The notes under the pieces were generated by a model. That model had not been told where the DNA came from. It saw only the letters and a list, made by a program, of their open reading frames with translations, and did no database searches. From a virus: 34,465 nucleotides of DNA. The DNA is taken from positions 1 to 34,465 of IMG/VR virus record IMGVR_UViG_3300032820_000052, one strand, 5' to 3'. Every line of letters starts with the position of its first letter. Positions within the stretch are counted from its first letter, which is position 1. This document shows, piece by piece, positions 28,023 to 34,465 of the stretch. The position numbers and the translations under genes were made by a program.

Positions 28023-28297
28023 TACGTCGCGCCGGCGAGCAGCGTCCGCAGAACATACATCGCCATCCCGGCACCCTCGGTCAGTAGTATCGCCATCAGC
28101 GCCCAGATGATCCGCTGCTGCGTTGCCAGGCGCTCGGTGATCGTGGCGAGTTGCATCGATACCTTGATTCGATATTCGTGCTCTGTGGCGAGATGATCCT
28201 TGACCTGGTCAAGCACTGTCTCGGCGACTGCCAGAGCCGTCTTCAACTCGGCCATCTCCCGGCGCAGCTTGTCACCGTTTGGCGCATCACCTTGCAC
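28022..28297 (-). CDS. XhlA-like coiled-coil and membrane protein (holin-associated, putative)
   Basis: Encodes 91 aa from a GTG at 28297, chosen because GGTGGAGG sits four bases upstream; a GTG at 28315 would add six residues. A long coiled coil (KLRREMAELKTALAVAETVLDQVKDHL...ATITERLATQQR) is followed by one membrane helix (IIWALMAILLTEGAGMAMYVL). This is the plan of hemolysin XhlA-type proteins from phage lysis modules. It precedes the MscS-like gene with TAATG overlap. Confidence 0.65.
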   Translation of the reverse strand: MQGDAPNGDKLRREMAELKTALAVAETVLDQVKDHLATEHEYRIKVSMQLATITERLATQQRIIWALMAILLTEGAGMAMYVLRTLLAGAT

Positions 28298-28697
28298 AGT
28301 GCCTCCACCCGCCACATCGCACCGACCAGTAGTACAGGCGCACCCATATCTTGGCCTGCTTGCGGCGTGCGGCGCTCTTGATATCGCGCTTGACTATGTG
28401 CTTGAGATCGGCACGGAATCGATAGTCGCACAGCAGGCGCCACAGGTACTGCCGCCGGCACCAGGCCGGGCGCAATGCTGCCGGCGTGGCGTATCCGTGA
28501 TCGTGACGATAGCCGGCGTGGCCGACGTATGCCTCGAGGATAAAGTCAGGCACCATCGCCGAGAAAGCCGCATCATCTTCCGGGCCGCACCAATCGACTG
28601 TATTGTCGAATGGCGGGAACCCGTCAGGCATATCGATGTCGCCCTTGCCGAGCAGCGTCCAGTATGTTACAAAGCTCCATGTAGGATTGTACTTCAT
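28287..28697 (-). CDS. DUF1353-like protein with an HD...D core
   Basis: Encodes 136 aa starting MKYNPTWSFVTYWTLLGKGD, with GGAG upstream. PPFDNTVDW...FILEAYVGHAGYRHDHGY (His65, Asp66) and YLWRLLCDYRFRADLK...WVRLYYWSVRCGGW follow the DUF1353 layout, where HDxLY and a later Asp-containing helix are conserved. The pattern of HDxxY plus a downstream Asp also recalls phospholipase A2 cores. DUF1353 genes are frequent in phage tail/lysis regions; no activity is established that I can name. Confidence 0.72.
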   Translation of the reverse strand: MKYNPTWSFVTYWTLLGKGDIDMPDGFPPFDNTVDWCGPEDDAAFSAMVPDFILEAYVGHAGYRHDHGYATPAALRPAWCRRQYLWRLLCDYRFRADLKHIVKRDIKSAARRKQAKIWVRLYYWSVRCGGWRHCAR

Positions 28698-28710
28698 TTC
28701 GCGCTCCTGG

Positions 28711-28965
28711 CTACTGCAGCATCAATGCTGCGAATGGTGCGATTGATTTCGCGCCTTCGATCAGCGGGCCTTCGGTGGCGTGGGCGCTGATATTGATAAC
28801 CTTCGCCGGCTTTGCCGGATCACTCGACGGCACCGTGATCGACATATCGCTGGCGAATCCTCGGAACTTCATCACCTGGCCGTCAGCAACCGGCATCTCG
28901 ACTGATGCACATCCGCCGCCGATCATGCACGCCGCCACCAGGATAATTGCCCGTGTCCTATTCAT
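28711..28965 (-). CDS. Small lipoprotein
   Basis: Encodes 84 aa starting MNRTRAIILVAACMIGGGCA. Basic start, hydrophobic core and IGGGC lipobox with Cys19 indicate signal-peptidase-II processing. The mature part is short and neutral, without the proline-rich look of o-spanins. Its position between tail and membrane genes would suit a role at lysis or in superinfection exclusion. It overlaps the basic microprotein gene by eight bases. Confidence 0.78.
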   Translation of the reverse strand: MNRTRAIILVAACMIGGGCASVEMPVADGQVMKFRGFASDMSITVPSSDPAKPAKVINISAHATEGPLIEGAKSIAPFAALMLQ

Positions 28966-29092
28966 GCTTCACCTCGTTTTCGTTTATTTTCTTTTGTCGT
29001 CGTAAACGTGCTCGTCTTTTTTGTGAGTTCCCTTGTGAGCGTGTTCTTGTTTTCTTTGGCTGAAAGTTCTTTTTGCGTTTTTTATGTGTCAT
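28958..29092 (-). CDS. Highly basic 44-residue microprotein
   Basis: The ATG at 29092 begins MTHKKRKKNFQPKKTRTRSQ and the frame stops at 28958, overlapping the lipoprotein start. Nearly half of the residues are Lys or Arg. Codons are AT-rich (AAA, AGA), unlike the neighbours, which may indicate recent acquisition. The upstream ribosome binding site is weak. The filled gap and tight overlaps favour a real gene; a nucleic-acid-binding role is a guess. Confidence 0.5.
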   Translation of the reverse strand: MTHKKRKKNFQPKKTRTRSQGNSQKRRARLRRQKKINENEVKHE

Positions 29093-29097
29093 TAGAA

Positions 29098-29346
29098 TCA
29101 ATCCATAGTGTTAATTTTATGAAAATCCTTGTCTTTATCGGATAATTGTGAGGGTCGGATTAGCAGATCGTATGCGTCTGTCAGGTTCAAACGCATATGT
29201 CCAACGTAACTCAACCGATATTCGGATTCCTTCTGGCTCCCATCGTCGTACTGCTGGTAATGCACTGTGCCTCTCTTCCATCGCTCAACGAACGGTGGCA
29301 GGAAAGCATGATATATACATCGGAGAATAGCCTTCAATCTTTTCAT
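29098..29346 (-). CDS. Hypothetical small protein
   Basis: Encodes 82 aa starting MKRLKAILRCIYHAFLPPFV, after GGTAGGG. The N-terminus is basic and amphipathic; the remainder is Tyr-rich and polar (YQQYDDGSQKESEYRLSYVG). AT-richer than its surroundings, like the 28958 gene beside it. No family recognised. Confidence 0.6.
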   Translation of the reverse strand: MKRLKAILRCIYHAFLPPFVERWKRGTVHYQQYDDGSQKESEYRLSYVGHMRLNLTDAYDLLIRPSQLSDKDKDFHKINTMD

Positions 29347-29355
29347 TTTTCAGCC

Positions 29356-29730
29356 CTACCGCTTGCCGCCGAAGTATGCGACTGCATGACCCTGTTCGAT
29401 CATTAGGTCATTGAGACATTCGCCGGCTGCATTGATAATCTCGCCAAGTATCCGACCGTACTTTCCGCGCTTGTCTATCCTGGTGCGTATGGTGATCTGG
29501 CCGGCGTGGTCGTCAGCCCATTGTATCACGAAGTCCTTTGCTGCGAGTCCTCGCACCTTCTCGGCTGCATCCCGAGTCCTCGATTCGTAGGCATCGATCC
29601 CGTACAATCGGACTCGCTCCTTCAGCGAAACGCTGAAGCCCAGGTCAAGCACCACGTCGATCGTGTCGCCATCCACCACGCGATGCACGGTTGCCCGGTA
29701 GCAGTACAGGTTGTCGTTCGTGATCGCCAT
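29356..29730 (-). CDS. Staphylococcal-nuclease-like (thermonuclease) protein
   Basis: Encodes 124 aa from the ATG at 29730 (MAITNDNLYCYRATVHRVVD). VVDGDTIDVVLDLG is the metal-binding entry. VRLYGIDAYE supplies the first catalytic Arg and the Glu, and GKYGRILGEI the second Arg, so the SNase triad appears intact. It cleaves single-stranded or double-stranded DNA or RNA in relatives. No secretion signal is seen, so it may ride in the virion or act on host DNA. The start overlaps the stop of the 29730 tail gene by one base. Confidence 0.85.
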   Translation of the reverse strand: MAITNDNLYCYRATVHRVVDGDTIDVVLDLGFSVSLKERVRLYGIDAYESRTRDAAEKVRGLAAKDFVIQWADDHAGQITIRTRIDKRGKYGRILGEIINAAGECLNDLMIEQGHAVAYFGGKR

Positions 29731-30953
29731 CAAGTCACCGCTATAGTATAGGGCCGGTCGAGATTAGCCGATAGCGTCGAGATCGTCACCACGTCGTCGT
29801 CGGCCACGACTGAACAAGCCTCCAGCAGATTGAGCGCCGTGATCGTCCGTGCCACTTTCGCCTGGCTCATGTCGAGCGTGCCGCCCTGCATATTCGCCGT
29901 GCCGATTGTGCCGCTCGAATTGCCGAACACGGTGCCACCTTCCACGCGCAGCGTCGTGACCGCCTGCGTGCCTTCGGTCGTCACGGTGCCATCGCTAACC
30001 TCGAGCGTAGCCAGTGCGCCGGTGAGTTGGTGAAGCACCACGGTGCCGCCCGATACCTTCGCCTCGTCGATTCGGCACCTGGCGTATACCTGCCCGCCGC
30101 TGACCAGCAGGTTGTCGATCTGCGGCGCCTCAGTCCACTGATCGATACCGATGCCGACGATGCCGCCGCGCACCTCGGTGTCACTCACTGAACTGGCTGC
30201 GATCATCCGCAGCGGTGCCATCGTGGTTTCGCTGGCTGTCTTTGCCGTGTTATAGATCGTCGTGGTTGTGCTGGTCGAACTGGTGTCTATCATCAGCCGG
30301 GTCGAGCCGGTGGCCTTGCCTGGCCCGACGTGTTCGCCGATCGAGAGCAGCGTGGTCACTGGCTGCAAATAAGCCTGGCGATATTCCGGTGCTGCCGTAT
30401 CGACTGACGACGCATCGGCATTGGTTGCGAAGTTGCGCGTGTCAAGCCCGATTTTGCCGGTGTATGTTTGGCCGATTGTCGTGCTGGCTTTCGCCCCGCT
30501 GGTCGCCAATCCCCAGCAGATCGACGGCCCGCCCGTTATGTACACGTTATCGCTGCCACCTGGTACAGCTTTCCCGCTCCAGTTCGCGGCGCTGCTCCAA
30601 TCGTTCGGGCCGGCGCTGTCTGTCCCAGTAGAGAAAGCACCGACGCCGCCGGAACCGCTGCCCGTTTCTGACATCACTGCTGTAAATGGTACGCCAGCAG
30701 TGTCGGCAGTCCCGATGATCGAGCCGTCAGAGCCTGACCATGTGATCGCAGCGAAATATGGATGCGTCGAAGCATTCAGTGCCGTTCGCAGATTGGTGGC
30801 AGTAGTCGCCACATCCGTAACACTGGTGACTGATACCGCCACGCCTCCGATCGTCACGGCAAACACATTATCGGTGCCATCGATGCTTGCGACCGTGCCT
30901 GTGCTGACCTGGGCGACAGGATCGGCGCCGCCCTCCCAAAATATGTCTGCCAT
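29730..30953 (-). CDS. Tail or fibre protein with beta-helical C-terminal half
   Basis: Encodes 407 aa starting MADIFWEGGADPVAQVSTGT. The N-terminal 110 residues are a Val/Thr-rich domain. It is followed by PNDWSSAANWSGKAVPGGSDNVYI, the NW...W.....P...D.V.I motif of beta-helix extracellular proteins, and then by repeating strands (VSGGQVYARCRIDEAKVSGGTVVLHQ; VSDGTVTTEGTQAVTTLRVEGGTVF) that read as beta-helix turns. This suits a receptor-binding or tail-fibre protein. Confidence 0.72.
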   Translation of the reverse strand: MADIFWEGGADPVAQVSTGTVASIDGTDNVFAVTIGGVAVSVTSVTDVATTATNLRTALNASTHPYFAAITWSGSDGSIIGTADTAGVPFTAVMSETGSGSGGVGAFSTGTDSAGPNDWSSAANWSGKAVPGGSDNVYITGGPSICWGLATSGAKASTTIGQTYTGKIGLDTRNFATNADASSVDTAAPEYRQAYLQPVTTLLSIGEHVGPGKATGSTRLMIDTSSTSTTTTIYNTAKTASETTMAPLRMIAASSVSDTEVRGGIVGIGIDQWTEAPQIDNLLVSGGQVYARCRIDEAKVSGGTVVLHQLTGALATLEVSDGTVTTEGTQAVTTLRVEGGTVFGNSSGTIGTANMQGGTLDMSQAKVARTITALNLLEACSVVADDDVVTISTLSANLDRPYTIAVT

Positions 30954-30956
30954 TGT

Positions 30957-31370
30957 TTATGCCCTCGTCGTTTGGCTCGATCGAATATGCAGCCGCAGGT
31001 TCGCAGCCGTTTCCGCGATGCCGATTATCGTTGCCCGGTCGCCCGTCGTGAAGTCGCCATGCGGTGCAATCTTGCCGGCTGTGCCGCTTGCCATGTACAC
31101 TTCGCCGACTGTCAGCGTGGCGCCGACATTGATGACGCCCTGCGTCTGGATCACCAGCGGCTGCTCGTCGAGTGCTGCGTGTGTGGCGATGCCATTGCAG
31201 ACACTCGCCGCGTCACTGGCATCGCAATCCGTCAGCTTCGCTTTGTTGCTGTCGCTGGTGTCCTTGTAGACAGGACAACCCGCCGTGATCGTCGCACCTG
31301 CTGTCACTTTCTCTGTGTGGATGTCTGATACGCCAACCACATTCGCTGCTGTCACGCTTAAATCTGCCAT
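30957..31370 (-). CDS. DUF2190-like structural protein
   Basis: Encodes 137 aa starting MADLSVTAANVVGVSDIHTE, with GGAGAC upstream. Segments VTAGATITAGCPVYKD...KAKLTDCDASDAASVCNGIATHAA...VIQTQGVINVGATLTVGEVYMASGTAGKIAPHGDFTTGDRATIIGIA follow the DUF2190 pattern of phage decoration/structural proteins. Its first 15 residues are nearly identical to the next gene upstream, a much shorter relative. Location among tail genes rather than near capsid is noteworthy. Confidence 0.72.
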   Translation of the reverse strand: MADLSVTAANVVGVSDIHTEKVTAGATITAGCPVYKDTSDSNKAKLTDCDASDAASVCNGIATHAALDEQPLVIQTQGVINVGATLTVGEVYMASGTAGKIAPHGDFTTGDRATIIGIAETAANLRLHIRSSQTTRA

Positions 31371-31403
31371 TGCTTTGTCTCCGTTTTGTTTTGTTTTGTT
31401 AGG

Positions 31404-31511
31404 TTACTTTTTCGAGGCCGTCGAGTACGTCCCACCATGTTCGGCGCCCGTGCCTGGTGCAGTGGCTGACACGCCCACCACGCTTGCCGCTGTTACGCTT
31501 AAATCTGCCAT
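31404..31511 (-). CDS. 35-residue truncated paralog of the DUF2190-like protein
   Basis: The ATG at 31511 begins MADLSVTAASVVGVSATAPG and stops after 35 residues (TYSTASKK). Its first 15 residues differ from the 30957 protein at one position, and the DNA matches closely, so it arose by duplication. A GGAC precedes the ATG. It could be an incomplete relic or a functional short peptide sharing an N-terminal assembly signal. Confidence 0.5.
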   Translation of the reverse strand: MADLSVTAASVVGVSATAPGTGAEHGGTYSTASKK

Positions 31512-31525
31512 AGTATTTGTCCTTG

Positions 31526-32659
31526 TTATGCGGTATGAGTGAAGCCGTCCGTCCCGTCAAATTTGACGACGGCATATGTGTCTGATGTGATCCAGCCCCT
31601 CGATGAGAATGTATAATCGATTCCATCAGTGATCGTGTCCGGCCACGGCGCATCGTATGCTGGCGGCTCAAGGCACCACGGCGGCTCGTCGTTGTCGCCA
31701 ACCGTTACTTCGCTGCTCGGTGCCTCGGCGAATAGGTAGTAGTTGCCAGCAGTCGTGAAATCTTCGTTCTGCTTATCATATACATTCTCATCAAGACCTT
31801 CGCACGCCCCTCCGGTCTTGAACCTGTTATGATAAAAGATCGTGCCATCTACAGCAGACGATTGTAGATAATAATTTGACGAAACAGACAATCCTGCATA
31901 TGACGATGGCGGTGTGATTTTCCCGACTCTATTCCGCTTCACGGCCCGCCACCTCCGAGGCTCGTCACAGAAGACCGGGTTACCATAAGGCGACACGCCA
32001 CCATAAGAAAATGAACCAGGGCCGGTCGTGCTGAAATCGATTGGAAGAGGTTGAACTGGATAATATGCCTCCGGCGGTGATGATGGCGATGCCGCTGCAT
32101 ATGCCGTATCCGCGTCTGATTTCGAGTGGCTCCACACCGGGCAATACGGCGGCACAGAAGTCGGCTCCGGTTGAGCGGTTCCGATTTTTTCTGTACTGCT
32201 CGATGACCACGGTTCAGCGTCGTTGCGAATCCACAGCAGGCGGTTCAATACCTCATATAGATAGGTCATCCACTCAGTATCTGCGGCCCAGTTATTTACT
32301 GCCGGCTTGTCAGGTGCAGTGATGTCTGCCGATGTATTGAGCGTTGCTTGGCTCCAGACTGCGGCAATAGCCGACGAGTCATCCCAGGTCGCCTCGGCAG
32401 TGTGGTTCAGATAGTATGGAATCAGCGCCAGCACCGTGTCCCACAGATCAGATATCCATTCGTATTCGATGATTGCCTGCCCTTCCTCGAGTTGCGCCGG
32501 CGGGCCGGGCGATACGTCAGTGCTGTTCACTGCGACGAGTGCCGCGTCACGCTGGCTGCAGGCATCCCATAATCCAGCCAGGTACTGCGATGGATGCGCA
32601 CCATTTGGCGCTGACCAATCTTGGCTATCTGCCCAGCTTGTCGTCGTCACTGTTGCCAT
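31526..32659 (-). CDS. Tail tip or receptor-binding protein (unknown family)
   Basis: Encodes 377 aa from the ATG at 32659 (MATVTTTSWADSQDWSAPNG). An ATG at 32704 with GGGAG would add 15 hydrophobic residues and overlap the previous gene. The first 160 residues are Trp/Ala-rich and helical. The rest is rich in Pro, Tyr, Ser and Gly with paired cysteines (PPYCPVW, FCDEPRRW, GGACEGL, WCLEPP), typical of a globular tip or fibre. No domain recognised; position suggests host contact. Confidence 0.62.
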   Translation of the reverse strand: MATVTTTSWADSQDWSAPNGAHPSQYLAGLWDACSQRDAALVAVNSTDVSPGPPAQLEEGQAIIEYEWISDLWDTVLALIPYYLNHTAEATWDDSSAIAAVWSQATLNTSADITAPDKPAVNNWAADTEWMTYLYEVLNRLLWIRNDAEPWSSSSTEKIGTAQPEPTSVPPYCPVWSHSKSDADTAYAAASPSSPPEAYYPVQPLPIDFSTTGPGSFSYGGVSPYGNPVFCDEPRRWRAVKRNRVGKITPPSSYAGLSVSSNYYLQSSAVDGTIFYHNRFKTGGACEGLDENVYDKQNEDFTTAGNYYLFAEAPSSEVTVGDNDEPPWCLEPPAYDAPWPDTITDGIDYTFSSRGWITSDTYAVVKFDGTDGFTHTA

Positions 32660-32670
32660 GATTGCTGCCG

Positions 32671-33048
32671 CTATGAATAGATGATTGCAGGTTGCGCCCA
32701 CCATGTACTCCCGATAAGAAACGCCAGAATAGGATAGCCCGCCGGCAGCGTTGACGTGCAGGTATGCAGCTTCAGCGTCACGCCCCTGGTCGTTGCATCT
32801 GAGGCAGGATTAAGGTATACGTCGGCCACATATTCGGTCGTGCTGACGCTTGATGTGATCACCAGGATCGCGGCCTGGCCCTGCTGCGTGCTGGTGCTTT
32901 CGTCCCGGTTAAGCATTCGCGGCGTCGGTGCCGATCCCTGCTCGCCGTTCAGCGCATCGATGATGCGGTTCACGCCGGTCGGCCCCTCAGCCGATAGCTT
33001 CGTCACGAAACCAGGCTTCCATCTTTGAAGTTTTCCGTAATCAGCCAA
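32671..33048 (-). CDS. Hypothetical tail-region protein (TTG start)
   Basis: Encodes 125 aa starting (M)ADYGKLQRWKPGFVTKLSAE from a TTG at 33048 that overlaps the preceding stop. The N-terminal third includes a GPTGVNRIIDALNGE segment like the linkers seen in phage baseplate proteins; the remainder is beta-rich (AAILVITSSVSTTEYVADVYL). It lies between the 33041 protein and a tip/fibre candidate. Confidence 0.62.
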   Translation of the reverse strand: MADYGKLQRWKPGFVTKLSAEGPTGVNRIIDALNGEQGSAPTPRMLNRDESTSTQQGQAAILVITSSVSTTEYVADVYLNPASDATTRGVTLKLHTCTSTLPAGYPILAFLIGSTWWAQPAIIYS

Positions 33049-33826
33049 GGTTCAGATTCCAGAAGTCTTTAGCGGTTAATACCTGTGGCTGGATGCGACC
33101 GATGCCGGCCTTGATGTCGGTCGGCGGTTCGCCCGTTGCCCGGTCGAGGAACACGACCTCGGCATCCCAAGTCTCGGGCCGATGCTCGAAGGCATACCGC
33201 ACGCTGAATGTCCTGCCGCCGTCGTTGCTGCTGGCGTTGATTGTTAAGAACCAGGTGCGCTCGGCACGGTCGAGGAACTTCGTCTTGTTCACCGTGCCTG
33301 TATATTCGCGGATTATGTCGCGTGGATTGTCCGCCTCGATGCGGGTGAATGTCTCGATCGTGCGGGCCTCCGGCGCCGTGACCGTGCGGATCTGCCGCTG
33401 CAAGTCTTCGGTGATCTCGCCGGTCGTGTCGTCCACGTTCTCAAAGGTGTACTCGACTGCGATCTGCTTGCCGGTGATGTCCTGCTCGGTTTCGCGCTCG
33501 TTGATGATCGAAGATATCTCGACCTGCCCAGTGGCGCCGGTGATGATGTTGTCCTCGGGCCTGGCGATGCGGTACTGCAGCATCACCCTGGCAGTCGATG
33601 TGTCGAGCATCGTGGCGCTGCGCTCGACGCATACCACGTCAGGCACACCCGGCAGGCTGTCGCCGCGAGTGACGCCGCACGCCTGTATCGCCTCGTATAT
33701 CCTGCCGGCACCGATGCTGACCAGCTCGCCAACGAGTATCGAGCGCGTCACGCTGATGCCGGCGCTGCCGTCAGATAGTGCAGGTGCGTTGTCTGGTACT
33801 GTGTCCCGTGCGATTATTACCGCCAT
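33041..33826 (-). CDS. Hypothetical tail tip / baseplate-region protein
   Basis: Encodes 261 aa starting MAVIIARDTVPDNAPALSDG, after GGGGGTG. Predominantly beta (VMLQYRIARPEDNIITGATGQVEISSIINERE; WFLTINASSNDGGRTFSVRYAFEHRPETW) without any motif I recognise. It sits two genes after the tape measure, in the slot normally holding distal tail or tail-hub proteins, and ends VLTAKDFWNLNLG. Confidence 0.62.
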   Translation of the reverse strand: MAVIIARDTVPDNAPALSDGSAGISVTRSILVGELVSIGAGRIYEAIQACGVTRGDSLPGVPDVVCVERSATMLDTSTARVMLQYRIARPEDNIITGATGQVEISSIINERETEQDITGKQIAVEYTFENVDDTTGEITEDLQRQIRTVTAPEARTIETFTRIEADNPRDIIREYTGTVNKTKFLDRAERTWFLTINASSNDGGRTFSVRYAFEHRPETWDAEVVFLDRATGEPPTDIKAGIGRIQPQVLTAKDFWNLNLG

Positions 33827-33827
33827 G

Positions 33828-34235
33828 CTATTTCACCCCCAGCTTCGCAGCCTTGCGCTCGATTCGTTGAATGGCGCCGATGCGGATTTCGTTCTGCATC
33901 TTTTCGTTCAGTCGCTTGACGGTCGCACGCATGAAGCTGTTCCGGCCTTTACCGTCCCATCCCCACTCAACGACTGCGGCATATATCGCGTTGTTCTTGA
34001 TCTGTGCGCTGACGGTATTCTTGCTCACTCGCGTGGCGTATAGTTTGTTTTTCTCGCGCAGGCGCTTCGTCGTCTTTTTCTTTTTGCCGACCGGCGTGGC
34101 TTCCTTTATTTCGCGCAGTACGAATTCGCCGACCGCAGTAACTTCCGGCTTGACCATTTCGCCGACCGATTCGCCAAGCGCCTCGAGGTTGCGCATTGCT
34201 TTCTTCACTCCGAATATTTTGAACGGCGCACTCAC
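33828..34235 (-). CDS. HK97 gp10-like / minor tail protein (putative)
   Basis: Encodes 135 aa from a GTG at 34235 that overlaps the tape measure stop (GTGA). The pattern MSAPFKIFGVKKAMRNLEAL...VKPEVTAVGEFVLREIKEATPVGKKKK...AIYAAVVEWGWDGKGRNSFMRATVK resembles the HK97 gp10 family, in which REIKxxTPVxTGxLRxS and EFGTxxMxPxPFMRPA are typical. The family normally lies before the tail terminator, so the position after the tape measure is unusual. Confidence 0.68.
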   Translation of the reverse strand: MSAPFKIFGVKKAMRNLEALGESVGEMVKPEVTAVGEFVLREIKEATPVGKKKKTTKRLREKNKLYATRVSKNTVSAQIKNNAIYAAVVEWGWDGKGRNSFMRATVKRLNEKMQNEIRIGAIQRIERKAAKLGVK

Positions 34236-34465
34236 GATGCGAACGACACGAACTTGCTGTCGCGGATATTATTGACGCTTCTTAATATTTCCAAAAGCAC
34301 CTTGCCCTTATCCATTTCGACCTTGAGAGCTTTATCCTCCTTCATCCCTTTGTTTCGGTCTTCTGCGAGCTGTTCTTCCAAGAGTTGTATATCCGCTTTC
34401 GCTGCTGCTTTTATCAATTCTTTATCTGCGATCACAGACTCGTCAAACCAGGGCGGGAACATGAC
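34232..34465 (-). CDS. Tape measure protein, C-terminal part (continues from window start)
   Basis: The bases 34232..34338 complete the gene that runs off position 1; 34339..34465 repeats the first 127 bases. The frame is continuous across the join. This part encodes IQLLEEQLAEDRNKGMKEDK followed by a Lys/Glu-rich helix and the end FVSFAS. The stop overlaps the GTG of the 33828 gene. Confidence 0.88.
   Translation of the reverse strand, partial: VMFPPWFDESVIADKELIKAAAKADIQLLEEQLAEDRNKGMKEDKALKVEMDKGKVLLEILRSVNNIRDSKFVSFAS
34339..34465. repeat. 127-bp direct repeat, copy at window end
   Basis: Identical to 1..127. Removing one copy closes the molecule at 34,338 bp with the tape measure frame intact. 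Confidence 0.95.

Overview
The window reads as one complete circular genome (about 34,338 bp unique) of a tailed dsDNA bacteriophage of the HK97-like siphovirus kind. The first 127 bases are repeated exactly at the end (34339..34465). They lie inside the tape measure gene, so the sequence closes on itself there. An exact 127-base overlap is what an assembler with k=127 leaves on a circular or circularly permuted molecule, so it is probably not a physical terminal repeat. All genes I can support lie on the minus strand, so transcription runs from high to low coordinates and wraps through the ends. The DNA is GC-rich, genes are packed with many ATGA/TAATG overlaps, and most starts have GGAG- or GAGG-type ribosome binding sites. 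I found no tRNA, integrase, CI-like repressor or recognisable endolysin. The host cannot be assigned; a lipoprotein signal points only to a bacterium.

Early and recombination half (about 27.5 down to 19.17 kb): an AT-rich 357-bp gap (27312..27668) carries promoter-like boxes and copies of a TTTTTGCGCGG element. It feeds four small unknown genes, a MerR/excisionase-like HTH protein, a small membrane protein, a micro-ORF resembling the start of a C5-cytosine methyltransferase next to a strongly folded RNA element, and a homing endonuclease wedged against a Rad52-like annealase. A P-loop kinase-like protein, a PD-(D/E)XK nuclease with Cas4-like cysteines, a RuvC-like resolvase, an SSB, a SNF2-type helicase and an N4/N6 DNA methylase follow. 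The block ends in a 109-nt structured RNA with a U-tract; a good promoter lies just beyond.

Replication, packaging and head (about 18.95 to 7 kb): a replisome-organiser-like protein, small unknowns, HNH nuclease, a metallophosphoesterase, small and large terminase, portal, S49 protease, an intrinsic terminator placed directly before the capsid gene, HK97-fold capsid, a probable decoration protein and a head-tail connector with an inserted beta-domain.

Neck and tail (7 kb to 1, then 34.3 to 29.7 kb): four tandem paralogous genes (7004 to 4156) sit inside the connector cassette, followed by head closure, tail terminator, tube, chaperones made by a classic -1 frameshift (A AAA AAC plus stem), the tape measure, and tip and fibre proteins.

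Terminal block (29.7 to 27.67 kb): a staphylococcal-nuclease-like protein, small proteins, a lipoprotein, a DUF1353-like protein, an XhlA-like coiled-coil/TM protein and a miniature MscS-like mechanosensitive-channel protein, then a strong intrinsic terminator. The last gene is my best candidate for an undescribed lysis component. The other notable items are the four-paralog array, the two structured RNAs, and the endonuclease gene bracketed by duplicated start regions.
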